A stretch of DNA of 64,000 bases. Source: Caballeronia jiangsuensis. Lineage in GTDB: Bacteria > Pseudomonadota > Gammaproteobacteria > Burkholderiales > Burkholderiaceae. A model generated the notes under the pieces. That model saw only the letters and a program-made list of their open reading frames with translations. It searched no databases and had not been told where the DNA came from. The stretch spans positions 62,001 to 126,000 of the forward strand of contig JFHF01000010.1 of NCBI GenBank assembly GCA_000648925.1, read 5' to 3'. The position numbers were made by a program, and so were the translations under genes. Positions 10,121 through 18,887 of the stretch are shown here, one piece after another; positions within the stretch are counted from its first letter, which is position 1, and each line of letters starts with the position of its first letter.

Positions 10121-11554
10121 TCAGTTCGATTCGGACGGATCGGGCTTCCTGCGCGTCGCCCGCACTTCCGGCGCGAGCTGCCCGAAGATCCACGCCGTCG
10201 CAGCCGTGATGATGCCGACGCACATGAACGTCGCGTGGAACGCGGGCAGCGAGTTCGTTTCGGTCACTTGCGGCAAGAGTCCCGTGAACGTCGACAGTAT
10301 CGCGCCCGCGACGGTCACGCCGAGACTCATCGAAAGCATCTGCACGAGCGAGAACAGGCTGTTGCCGCTGCTCGCGCCGCCGGTGCCGAGATCCTTCAGC
10401 GTGAGCGTGTTCATCGCGGTGAACTGCATCGAATTGACCGAGCCGAAGACCGCCAGTTGCGCGAGCCGCAGCCAGAGCGGCTGATGCGCGCTCGCGAGTC
10501 CGAAGCTCGCCATCATCAATCCGACCAGCACCGTGTTCACGACCAGCACGCGCCGGTAGCCGTGCTTTTCGATGAGACGCGTGACCGCGCGCTTCGACGC
10601 CATGCCGGCTGCGGCGACGGGCAGCATCATCATGCCGGCCTGGAACGCCGTGTAGCCGAGGCTCACCTGCAGCAGCAGCGGAATCAGATAAGGCATCGCG
10701 CCGCTGCCGATACGCGCGAACAGATTGCCGAGCAGCCCGACGCTGAAGGTGTGAATCTTGAAGAGATCGAGCGAGAAGATCGGCTGGGCGGCGCGCGTCG
10801 CGTGCAGGCCGTAGGCGACGAAGCAGCCGAACGAGAGCACCAGCAGCACGATGACGATCGCATGTTGCAGGCCGAGATCGGCGAGACCGTCGAGCGAGAT
10901 CGTCAGCGCGACCATGCCGACGGCGAGCAGCAGATAGCCGGCGAGATCGAAGGGCGCGGTCGCCGGATTGCGGCTGTCCGGCATGTACAGATTCGTCGCG
11001 ATGCAGCCGATCACGCCGACCGGCACGTTGATGAGAAAGATCCAGTGCCACGACGCGATCTGCACGAGCCAGCCGCCGAGCGTCGGACCGATAAGCGGGC
11101 CGATCAGCCCCGGAATCGCGACGAACGCGAGCGCCGAGAGATACCGTTCCGCCGGAAACACGCGCAATACGGCGAGACGTCCGACCGGCAGCAGCATCGC
11201 GCCGCCCACGCCCTGCACCACGCGATACGCGACGAGCGCCTGCAACGACTGCGCTTTCGCGCACAACAGCGAGCCGATCGTGAACACGAGAATCGCGCTG
11301 AAGAATACGCGCTTCGTGCCGAGCTTGTCGGCGAGCCAGCCGGAGACGGGGATCATCATCGCCATCGTGAGCGAGTAGGCGATCACGACGCCCTGCATGC
11401 GCAACGGCGCTTCGCCCAGGCTCCGGGCCATCGCGGGGAGCGCGGTATTGACGATCGTCGAATCGAGCGTCTGCATGAAGAAGCCCGTGGCGACGAGCCA
11501 CAGCATGATGGAAAGCGATCGGTCGGACGGCTGGGCTGTGGCGGTGTCGGTCAT
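10121..11554 (-). CDS. MFS drug exporter, DHA2 (EmrB/MdtD-like) family
   Basis: The 477-aa protein has about 14 predicted helices. Helix 1 carries LDSTIVNTALPAMA, the DHA2-family signature, and the loop after helix 2 has GWLADKLGTKRVF, the MFS motif A. Sequence is closest to MdtD-type inner-membrane transporters that use proton motive force; natural substrates are unknown. It ends in an acidic/basic tail. It lies 10 bp downstream of a GntR-family regulator on the same strand, suggesting the regulator controls it within one operon. Confidence 0.88.
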   Translation of the reverse strand: MTDTATAQPSDRSLSIMLWLVATGFFMQTLDSTIVNTALPAMARSLGEAPLRMQGVVIAYSLTMAMMIPVSGWLADKLGTKRVFFSAILVFTIGSLLCAKAQSLQALVAYRVVQGVGGAMLLPVGRLAVLRVFPAERYLSALAFVAIPGLIGPLIGPTLGGWLVQIASWHWIFLINVPVGVIGCIATNLYMPDSRNPATAPFDLAGYLLLAVGMVALTISLDGLADLGLQHAIVIVLLVLSFGCFVAYGLHATRAAQPIFSLDLFKIHTFSVGLLGNLFARIGSGAMPYLIPLLLQVSLGYTAFQAGMMMLPVAAAGMASKRAVTRLIEKHGYRRVLVVNTVLVGLMMASFGLASAHQPLWLRLAQLAVFGSVNSMQFTAMNTLTLKDLGTGGASSGNSLFSLVQMLSMSLGVTVAGAILSTFTGLLPQVTETNSLPAFHATFMCVGIITAATAWIFGQLAPEVRATRRKPDPSESN

Positions 11555-11564
11555 TGGGCGGAGA

Positions 11565-12311
11565 TCACTTGCGCAGCTCGGCGACGAAATCGTAATAGTC
11601 GTTGCGGCAATAGGTATCGGTGAGCTCGATCGCGCGCTGATCGGCCGTGTAGCCGACGCGCGTGATGAGCAGAAGCGCGTCGTGCGGCGCGATGCCCATT
11701 TGCTGCGCGATCTCCGGGCTCGCGTTCACCGCGCGGAAATGCTGCAGCGCGCGCACGATGGAGAGCCCGCGCGCGTCGAGATAGCTGTAGAGCGAATCGC
11801 CGATGGTCTGCGGATCGGGGATGCACGACGCGGGAAAGGTGGAGTTCTCGACGGCCATCACGATGTCGTCGGCGAGGCGCAGCCGCTTCAGGCGCGTGAC
11901 CGTGGCCGCGGGCGAGAGACCGAGCTGGATGACTTCATCGCGATTGGCGGGCTCGATGGTGCGCGAAAGCCATTTCGAGCTGGGCTTGAAGCCGCGCCGC
12001 CGCAGCATCTCGGAGAAGCTCGACAGACGCGAGAGCGGATCTTCGTAACGCGGCGTGATGAAGCTGCCCGCGCCTTGTTCGCGGCGAATCAGCCCTTGCT
12101 CGACGAGCAGCGCGATCGCTTTTCTGGACGTGATCCGCGAGACGCCGAGCGCTTCCGACAGCACGCGCTCGGAAGGCAGCGCTTCGCCTGCGTTCCAGCG
12201 ATTGTCGTGGATGGCGTTGGCGAGCTTGCGAGCGAGTTGAAGATAGAGCGGAGTGTCGCTGTCCGGGTCCGGGCGCAAGTCGCACCAGCGGTCTTCCGAG
12301 GTCGGGTTCAT
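11565..12311 (-). CDS. GntR-family regulator, HutC/UTRA subfamily
   Basis: The 248-aa protein has an N-terminal winged HTH (PLYLQLARKLANAIHDNRW, then LPSERVLSEALGVSRITSRKA, about residues 20-85) and a C-terminal UTRA ligand-binding domain (about 100-240). UTRA regulators bind small effectors such as sugar phosphates, urocanate or fatty acids; the effector here is unknown. ATG 12311 gives a normal N-terminus (MNPTSEDRW); the frame is open 47 codons further but that part is not conserved-looking. It is transcribed with the MFS exporter downstream and divergent from the hybrid kinase. Confidence 0.88.
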   Translation of the reverse strand: MNPTSEDRWCDLRPDPDSDTPLYLQLARKLANAIHDNRWNAGEALPSERVLSEALGVSRITSRKAIALLVEQGLIRREQGAGSFITPRYEDPLSRLSSFSEMLRRRGFKPSSKWLSRTIEPANRDEVIQLGLSPAATVTRLKRLRLADDIVMAVENSTFPASCIPDPQTIGDSLYSYLDARGLSIVRALQHFRAVNASPEIAQQMGIAPHDALLLITRVGYTADQRAIELTDTYCRNDYYDFVAELRK

Positions 12312-12548
12312 AAAGCGGACGCTAATGGGCCAAGCCGGGATTTTAAGACATGCAGCCCGATCCGCGTAACGGCGCGGCGTTTCGTGCCTCGCAATGATAC
12401 GTGCGACCGTGGCGCCACCGGCGATATACGTACACCCGTCTTTTTGAGACACTGGCCGTACCGCTCACTCCGGGGAAGGGGCTTGTTCGATCGTGCGAGA
12501 CATCGTGGCGGCGATGCGCGGGGCGCACGCGTGCAGTGGCGCGCGTGC

Positions 12549-15500
12549 ATGGGCGTCGTCGTCATCGTTTTGACCTGGGCGCTGTGGGCGACGGCGGCGG
12601 GGGCGAAGGAGCGCATCGTCGTCGGCGCGGCGCCGGGTGTCGCGCCGCCGCTCGACATGGCGTATCCGCATGACGCCGCGCCGCGCGGGATTTCGGCCGA
12701 TTACGTGGATGCCGTGGCCCGCGCGCTCGACGTCGATACGCAATGGCGTATCTATCCGAACCGCGCCGCGCTGATGGCGGCGCTCGCCCGCGGCGACATC
12801 GACATGGCGACGGGCGCGACCGGCGTGGACAGCGGCGCCGCGCTCGCATACAGCCGTCAGTACCTGCCGATCAAGCAGATCTACGTCGAGCCGCTCGCGA
12901 AACGTCCGTCGAGGCATCGACTCGCTTACGTCGACGCGCAGACTTCGCCGGCGCGCCTGCAGTCCGCGTATCCGTCGATGCGGCCGGTCGCGTATCCCGA
13001 TCTGATCGGCGCGCTGCTCGCCGTTTCGCTGGGCGACGCCGACGCGTTCGTGGGGGACATGATCGCCTCCGGCTACGCGATCACCCATTACTACCTGCCG
13101 AATCTGACCATTACCGACCTTGCCGCCTTCGATGGAGACGGCTATCGCTTCGCCTTCGCGGCGGATCGTCAAAGCGGGCTCGCGCTGCGGCAGCGGGTCG
13201 ACGGCGCACTCGCGGGGTTGCCGCCCGAGTTCATTCTGCTCGCGCGTGCACGCTGGAATCCGGGCGCTTTCGCGGTCACGCGGGAGCGGCCGATCGAGCT
13301 GACGGCGCAAGAGCTTGCGTGGGTGCGCGCGCATCCGGTGGTGCACTATTCGATGCTCGTGCAGGGCGCGCCGTGGACGTTTCGCGATGCGCGCGGGGAG
13401 CCGGCGGGCGTCGCGGCCGATATCCTCGATGCGATCTCGCGCGTGACCGGCCTGCGCTTCGAGCCCCGCATGCGCGATACGCCCGAACAACTGGCGGCGG
13501 ATCTGCGCAGCGGCGCCTCCGCGATCCTGCCCTACGGCGTGGGTGAGACGTCGGCGCTGCCCGGCGCCGTGCTCAGCAAGCCGACCGGCGACGGCGTCTT
13601 CATGATCGTGACGTCGGCGAACCAGCCGCCGCTGCGCGACGCCGCCGCGCTCAAGGGCAAGCGCGTCGCGCTGCCGGCTTCGTCGCTGCTGGAGCCACTC
13701 CTGCGGCAGAGCGCGCCCGATGTGCGGATCGTCCACACGCAACCGTTCGAGGGCCAGTTTCGCGCCGTGGCGAATGGCGATGCCGATGCGACCATCGCCG
13801 ATCTGGCCATCGCCAACTATGCAGTCGATAACCCGTTTCGCGATTCGCTCGTGCTGAGCGGCGCGCTGTCGACGCAGCCGGTCCCGCACGGCCTGATCGT
13901 CGCGGCGAGCGAACCGGTGCTGCTCGGCATCGTCAATCGCGCGATCGAAAGTCTGCCGCCGCCCGAGCTGGAGACGATCCGCGCGCGCTGGAAGCTCTCC
14001 GAGCATCCCGAGATGCTTTGGGAGCGGCATCGTCCACAAGTCGAGCTCGGCGCGCTGCTCGGCGTGGCGCTCGTGCTCGTGCTCGCGGGCTGGGCGCTGA
14101 CGATGCGCGTGCAGGTCGCGCGCCGGATCGCCGCCGAAGGAGCGATGCGCGCAGCGAAGGAAGAAGCGGAAACGGCGAATCGCGCGAAATCCACTTTCCT
14201 CGCGACGATGAGCCATGAAATCCGCACGCCGATGAACGCCGTGCTCGGTCTGCTGGAGATGGAACTGCGCGCGCCGGGCGAGCGCGCCGCGACCGAGCGC
14301 GCGCTGTCGATCGCGCATCGCGCCGCGCGCGATCTGCTCGGCATGATCGACGATCTGCTGGATGTCGCGAAGACCGAGGCCGAGCGCCTCGTGCTCGTGC
14401 CCGCGCCGCTCGAAATCGACGCGTGGGTCGCGGGCGTCGCGGCGATCTACGAGCCGGCCGCGCGCGCGAAGGGGCTCGCGCTCGTCGTCAGACGCCGCTC
14501 CGACGCGGGCCCGGTCTGGCTTCTCGCCGACGGCCAGCGTCTGCGGCAGATCGTCGGCAATCTGCTCTCGAACGCGATCAAATTCACCGATGTCGGCGCG
14601 GTCACCCTCGAATACCAGGTCGCGCCGTCGGAGGACGGCAAACGCGCGGTGACGCTCACGGTGAGCGACACGGGTATCGGCATCGAGCCGGAGAAGTTGG
14701 CGATGCTGTTCACGCCATACGTGCAGGCCTACGATGGCCGCGCGCGCAACCTCGGCGGCACCGGGCTCGGCCTCACCATCAGCAAGCGGCTCACCACGAT
14801 GATGGGCGGCACGATCGAACTGTCGAGCGAGCCGGGGCGCGGCACGCGCTTTACCGTGCGCATCGATTTTCCGGAGACGGAGCCGATGGCGTCGGCGGGC
14901 GATGCGCCGTCCACGCCGGCGGGCGCGCTCGCCGGATCGCTCGCGGGGCTGCGCGCGCTGGTCGTCGACGATCATCCCGCCAATCGGATCGTGCTCGAAG
15001 GGCAGATCAGGCTGCTCGGCGGCAGCGCGCAAATGGCCGTCGACGGCAAGAGCGCACTCGCACGCTGGCGCGCCGCGCGGCGCGCATTCGACGTGATTCT
15101 CACCGACTGTTCGATGCCCGAGATGAGCGGAGAGGAACTGGCGCGCACGATCCGGGAGGACGAGGCGAGAGAGGGATCGGGGCTACGCGCCGTGCCGATC
15201 GTCGGACTGACGGCGAACGCGCAACCCGATGCGGCGATGCGCGCGGTCGCATCGGGCATGACGGCGTGTCTCGTGAAGCCGCTCGGTCTCGACGGTCTGC
15301 GCGCCGCCTTGCTCGACGCGACGCGCGACGGCCGCGTGCCGGGCGCTTCGACGGCGGCGGCGCAGGTGTCCGCAGTTGAGCCGGATGCGGACGCACCGGT
15401 GTTCGACCGCGCATTGCTGGCCGGTTTCGGCGATCAGGCCGGCACGCTCGTCGATACGTTGAAGGCCGCGAACGCGCAGGATCTGGCCGACGCCCGCGCC

Positions 15501-15770
15501 GCCTTCGACGCGTGCGACCACGCGCACCTTCGCGATATCGCGCATCGCATGAAGGGCGCGGCGGCGGTGATCGGCGCGACGCCGTTCATGCGCGCGTGCG
15601 TCGCGTTGCAGCACGACTGCGATCTTGCCGTCGATGAAGACCGCAACGGCGAGGACGACGCGCGCATCGCGGCTTCGTTTGCGGCATTCATCGCGCAAGC
15701 CGAAGCGCTCGATGGCGCGCTCGCGGACCCGCTCGCGTGTGTTTCGCCCGCATCGGATGCATCGCGATGA
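12549..15770 (+). CDS. BvgS/EvgS-type hybrid sensor histidine kinase
   Basis: The 1073-aa protein has, in order: signal peptide or first TM (residues 1-19), two periplasmic family-3 solute-binding domains (about 25-235 and 250-480), a TM helix (about 498-518), a short coiled coil, HisKA with the phospho-His in SHEIRTPMNAVLG (His556), HATPase_c (DTGIGIE, GGTGLGLTI), a receiver with phospho-Asp853 (ILTDCSMPE) and an Hpt domain with His999 (IAHRMKGAAA). No PAS domain is evident, unlike BvgS. It is a four-step phosphorelay sensor of a periplasmic ligand. The frame is open far upstream; ATG 12549, directly before the signal peptide, is chosen, with GTG 12531 as an alternative. No response-regulator gene is adjacent. 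Confidence 0.92.
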   Translation: MGVVVIVLTWALWATAAGAKERIVVGAAPGVAPPLDMAYPHDAAPRGISADYVDAVARALDVDTQWRIYPNRAALMAALARGDIDMATGATGVDSGAALAYSRQYLPIKQIYVEPLAKRPSRHRLAYVDAQTSPARLQSAYPSMRPVAYPDLIGALLAVSLGDADAFVGDMIASGYAITHYYLPNLTITDLAAFDGDGYRFAFAADRQSGLALRQRVDGALAGLPPEFILLARARWNPGAFAVTRERPIELTAQELAWVRAHPVVHYSMLVQGAPWTFRDARGEPAGVAADILDAISRVTGLRFEPRMRDTPEQLAADLRSGASAILPYGVGETSALPGAVLSKPTGDGVFMIVTSANQPPLRDAAALKGKRVALPASSLLEPLLRQSAPDVRIVHTQPFEGQFRAVANGDADATIADLAIANYAVDNPFRDSLVLSGALSTQPVPHGLIVAASEPVLLGIVNRAIESLPPPELETIRARWKLSEHPEMLWERHRPQVELGALLGVALVLVLAGWALTMRVQVARRIAAEGAMRAAKEEAETANRAKSTFLATMSHEIRTPMNAVLGLLEMELRAPGERAATERALSIAHRAARDLLGMIDDLLDVAKTEAERLVLVPAPLEIDAWVAGVAAIYEPAARAKGLALVVRRRSDAGPVWLLADGQRLRQIVGNLLSNAIKFTDVGAVTLEYQVAPSEDGKRAVTLTVSDTGIGIEPEKLAMLFTPYVQAYDGRARNLGGTGLGLTISKRLTTMMGGTIELSSEPGRGTRFTVRIDFPETEPMASAGDAPSTPAGALAGSLAGLRALVVDDHPANRIVLEGQIRLLGGSAQMAVDGKSALARWRAARRAFDVILTDCSMPEMSGEELARTIREDEAREGSGLRAVPIVGLTANAQPDAAMRAVASGMTACLVKPLGLDGLRAALLDATRDGRVPGASTAAAQVSAVEPDADAPVFDRALLAGFGDQAGTLVDTLKAANAQDLADARAAFDACDHAHLRDIAHRMKGAAAVIGATPFMRACVALQHDCDLAVDEDRNGEDDARIAASFAAFIAQAEALDGALADPLACVSPASDASR

Positions 15771-15791
15771 TGCGCCGGCGGGCAAAGCGCA

Positions 15792-17006
15792 TCAGGCCGT
15801 AGCCGGGCCGCCCACGCCGCGCCCCGCGCGCATATAGAGCGCAACCGACAGCGCCACCGCCGCGGCCGCCGCCAGCGCGGCGAACAGAAACACCGACCCA
15901 TATCCGAACTCACCCGCGACATAGCCCGCGAGCGGCCCGGTCAGGCCGAGCGACAGATCGAGAAACACGGAATACGCGGAAAGCGCCGCGCCACGGCTCG
16001 CCGGCGGCACGAGTCCGACCGCCTCGACGCCCAGCGCAGGAAACACCAGCGCGAAGCCGAAGCCGGTCAACGCGGCACCCGCAAGCGCAAAGGTCGGTTC
16101 AGCCGCAAGCCACAACATCAACAGCCCGCCGCATTCGAAAGCAAACGAGACGATCGCCACGCGAAACCCGCCATACGCCTTGATGGTATTGGCGAACAGC
16201 AGCCGCGCTCCGATGAACATCGTGCCGAACACCGTGAGCGAAAGCGCCGCGTTCGGCCAGTTGTGCGCGGCGTAGTAGAGCGTGATGAACGTCGCGATGG
16301 AGCCGAAGCCCGCCGAACCGAGCGCGAGCCCCAGCCCGTGCGGCAGCACGCGGAAGAACACGCTGCGATACGACATGCGCTCGCCATGCACGATCGGCAC
16401 GCTCGCCATGCGCGTCGCGAGCCAGTAGCCGAAGCCGCCGAGCGCGATCACGATCACGCCGAGCGATGCGAACCCGAGCGAATGATCGACCGCGACGCCG
16501 AGCGGCGCGCCGATCGCCAGTGCGCCGTAAGTCGCGATGCCGTTCCACGAAATCACCTTCGCGTTGTTGGCCACCCCGACGCGCCCGATGCCCCACGTGA
16601 TCGATCCCGTGCCGACCCAGCTTTCGCCGAAGCCCAGCACGAGCCGCGCGATCACCAGCAGCACGAGGCTTACCGCGTGCCATTGCGCCGCGAGCGCCGA
16701 GGCGAGCAGCAGCACGCCGCTCGCCGCGCAGGCCGCGAGACCGTACAGCACGGTTTTCTTGGGGCCGAGCGTATCGGCGGTGCGGCCCGCGAGCGGCCGC
16801 GACATCAGCGTCGCGAAATACTGGACGCTGATTGCCGCGCCCGCCATGACCGAGCCGTAGCCCAGATCCGTATGCACGTAACCCGGCAGCACCGCGAGCG
16901 GAATGCCGATCGTCAGGTAGCAAAGGAACGTGTACAGCACGACAGGCAGAATCCGCAGCGTGACTGCGAAATCGCCCTGCGGCTTGGTGCGAGGCTCGGA
17001 GGACAT
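15792..17006 (-). CDS. MFS transporter (YhhS-like)
   Basis: The 404-aa protein has about 12 hydrophobic helices and an MFS motif A region ([15 protein letters not shown]). Sequence resembles the YhhS/UPF0226 group of putative exporters, whose substrates are poorly known. ATG 17006 gives [19 protein letters not shown]; longer in-frame starts extend into non-protein-like sequence. SD-like GGAG is not evident in front of this ATG, so the start is moderately certain. It stands alone, convergent with the hybrid kinase gene and divergent from xdhA. Confidence 0.85.
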   Translation of the reverse strand: MSSEPRTKPQGDFAVTLRILPVVLYTFLCYLTIGIPLAVLPGYVHTDLGYGSVMAGAAISVQYFATLMSRPLAGRTADTLGPKKTVLYGLAACAASGVLLLASALAAQWHAVSLVLLVIARLVLGFGESWVGTGSITWGIGRVGVANNAKVISWNGIATYGALAIGAPLGVAVDHSLGFASLGVIVIALGGFGYWLATRMASVPIVHGERMSYRSVFFRVLPHGLGLALGSAGFGSIATFITLYYAAHNWPNAALSLTVFGTMFIGARLLFANTIKAYGGFRVAIVSFAFECGGLLMLWLAAEPTFALAGAALTGFGFALVFPALGVEAVGLVPPASRGAALSAYSVFLDLSLGLTGPLAGYVAGEFGYGSVFLFAALAAAAAVALSVALYMRAGRGVGGPATA

Positions 17007-17343
17007 AGGGAAATTGCGGGGTTGTATTCGGCGCGAAGGCGTGATTGTCCCATATGTCGCGACGCAACGTCGCACGCGTTTTGTAACCAGGTGGAACAAA
17101 TAACTTGCCCGAACGATCGGACGGCAGCCTCCAGAGGCTTGCTGCACAAGGCTCAGCGCACATATCGGACGAAGAATATGTCGTTCATGCAATGCCGGCT
17201 ATGGGTTGTGGTTTTTGGTGGTGATAGCTTTCGAATCATCGAAGCGACAGGACCAGTCCGAAAAGTCCCCGAAGTCGCGAATGCCACCGGCTGCGTATCC
17301 CGCGCAACCAGCAAAAAAGCATCGAAGAGCCCCGAGACATCCC
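17007..17343. other. Divergent intergenic region MFS/xdhA
   Basis: 337 bp with promoters expected for both genes. A small perfect dyad AGCCTC-CA-GAGGCT lies around 17127-17140. A GTAACC at about 17084 is not followed by CGAA after 16 bases, so it is not a SigF-type promoter. No clear sigma-70 boxes could be fixed by eye. Confidence 0.4.
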
Positions 17344-18867
17344 ATGACCCAGCCGATCCGCTTCTATCACCGCAATGCGATCCAGGAAGTGAGCGGCGCG
17401 TCGACGACGCGCACCGTCCTGCAATACCTGCGCGAAGACGCGCGCTGCACCGGCACCAAGGAAGGTTGCGCGGAAGGCGACTGCGGCGCGTGCACGGTCG
17501 TCATCGGAGAGCCGGACGGTGCGGGCGGCGTCGCGTTCAAGGCCGTGAACGCGTGCGTGCAGTTCCTGCCGACGCTCGATGGCCGCGCGCTCTTCACCGT
17601 CGAAGACTTGCGCCAGCCGGACGGCACGCTGCATCCGGTGCAACAGGCGCTCGTCGATTGTCACGGCTCGCAGTGCGGCTTCTGCACGCCGGGTTTTGCG
17701 ATGTCGATGTTCGCGCTCTACGAAAAGCACGGCCATGCGACGACCGGCTGCGCGGGCAAGTGCGAGAAGACGAAACCGTCGCGCCAGGAAATCAGCGACG
17801 CGCTGACGGGCAACCTCTGCCGCTGCACGGGTTATCGGCCAATCATCGAGGCGGCGGAGCAGATGTTCGATCACGCGCCGCTCGCGCCCGTCAACGTGCC
17901 GGCGCTCGCCCGCACGCTCGAAAGCATCCGGCGCGACGATACGTTCCACTACGAGCACGCCGGCCGCCAGTTCGAAGCGCCGCGCACCGCCGAGGCGCTC
18001 GCCGCGATCAAGGACAAGAATCCGAACGTGCGCATTCTCGCGGGCAGCACCGACGTCGGCTTGTGGGTGACGAAGCAACTGCGCGATCTGGGCGACATCG
18101 TCTATGTCGGGCAGATCGAATCGTTCAAGCACGTCGAGACGACGGACGAGTGGATCGAGATCGGCGCGGGCGTGTCGGTGGATCGCGCGTATGACGAACT
18201 CGTGAAGATCTATCCGGAACTCGAAGAAACGCGCCTGCGCTTCGCGTCGCTGCCGATCCGCAATGCGGGCACGCTCGGCGGCAACGTCGCGAACGGCTCC
18301 CCGATCGGCGATTCGATGCCCGGCCTCATCGCGCTGAACGCACGCGTCGTGCTGCAAAGCGTGAACGGCGCGCGCGAGATGCCGCTCGAAGACCTGTACA
18401 TCGCGTATCAGAAGAAGGACATGCATCCGAACGAGTTCGTCGCCGCCATTCGTGTGCCGACGCGCCACGGCAAGCGCGCGAATCTCCAGTTCCGCGCGTA
18501 CAAGCTGTCGAAGCGTTTCGACTCCGATATTTCCGCCGTGTACGCCGCGTACAGCTTCATCGCCGATGGCGACATGATCCGCGAGCCGCGCCTCGTCTAT
18601 GGCGGCATGGCCGCGACGCCGAAGCGCGCAGCGCATGCCGAAGCCGTGCTCGCCGATGCCCACTGGCACGAAGCCACCGCCCAGGCCGCGATGATCGCGC
18701 TCTCGAAGGATTACCAGCCGCTCACCGACATGCGCGCGAGCAGCGACTATCGGCTCGACACCGCGAAGAGCCTGCTGTATCGCTTCTGGCTGGAGACGCG
18801 TCCGCACAATCCGCTCGATAAATCGAAGCTGGATGTGCGTGCAATCGAACTGGTCGAAGCGAAGTAA
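17344..18867 (+). CDS. xdhA: Xanthine dehydrogenase small subunit (2Fe-2S/FAD)
   Basis: XdhA carries the two [2Fe-2S] clusters and FAD of the molybdenum enzyme that oxidises hypoxanthine and xanthine to urate. The 507-aa protein has the plant-type ferredoxin cysteines (GTKEGCAEGDCGACTVV), the second cluster (GSQCGFCTPGF and GNLCRCTGYRP) and then the FAD-binding domain with ILAGSTDVGLWVTKQ and LGGNVANGSPIGDS. Length fits the bacterial split form. ATG 17344 gives MTQPIRFYHRN. It is followed 20 bp later by xdhB after AAAGGGAG, forming an xdhABC operon. Confidence 0.95.
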   Translation: MTQPIRFYHRNAIQEVSGASTTRTVLQYLREDARCTGTKEGCAEGDCGACTVVIGEPDGAGGVAFKAVNACVQFLPTLDGRALFTVEDLRQPDGTLHPVQQALVDCHGSQCGFCTPGFAMSMFALYEKHGHATTGCAGKCEKTKPSRQEISDALTGNLCRCTGYRPIIEAAEQMFDHAPLAPVNVPALARTLESIRRDDTFHYEHAGRQFEAPRTAEALAAIKDKNPNVRILAGSTDVGLWVTKQLRDLGDIVYVGQIESFKHVETTDEWIEIGAGVSVDRAYDELVKIYPELEETRLRFASLPIRNAGTLGGNVANGSPIGDSMPGLIALNARVVLQSVNGAREMPLEDLYIAYQKKDMHPNEFVAAIRVPTRHGKRANLQFRAYKLSKRFDSDISAVYAAYSFIADGDMIREPRLVYGGMAATPKRAAHAEAVLADAHWHEATAQAAMIALSKDYQPLTDMRASSDYRLDTAKSLLYRFWLETRPHNPLDKSKLDVRAIELVEAK

Positions 18868-18887
18868 GCGAAAGGGAGAACAAGACA

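Noticed and set aside
8474..11623. A 1049-codon open frame on the plus strand opposite the EAL and MFS genes
   Set aside because: Arginine- and histidine-rich shadow of two well-supported minus-strand genes; long antisense frames are expected at this GC content.
12465..15032. An 855-codon minus-strand frame opposite the hybrid kinase
   Set aside because: Low-complexity Arg-rich translation with no domains; the plus strand has clear kinase, receiver and Hpt motifs.
17084..17109. GTAACC upstream of xdhA as a further SigF-type promoter
   Set aside because: The bases after a 16-bp spacer are TTGC, not CGAA.
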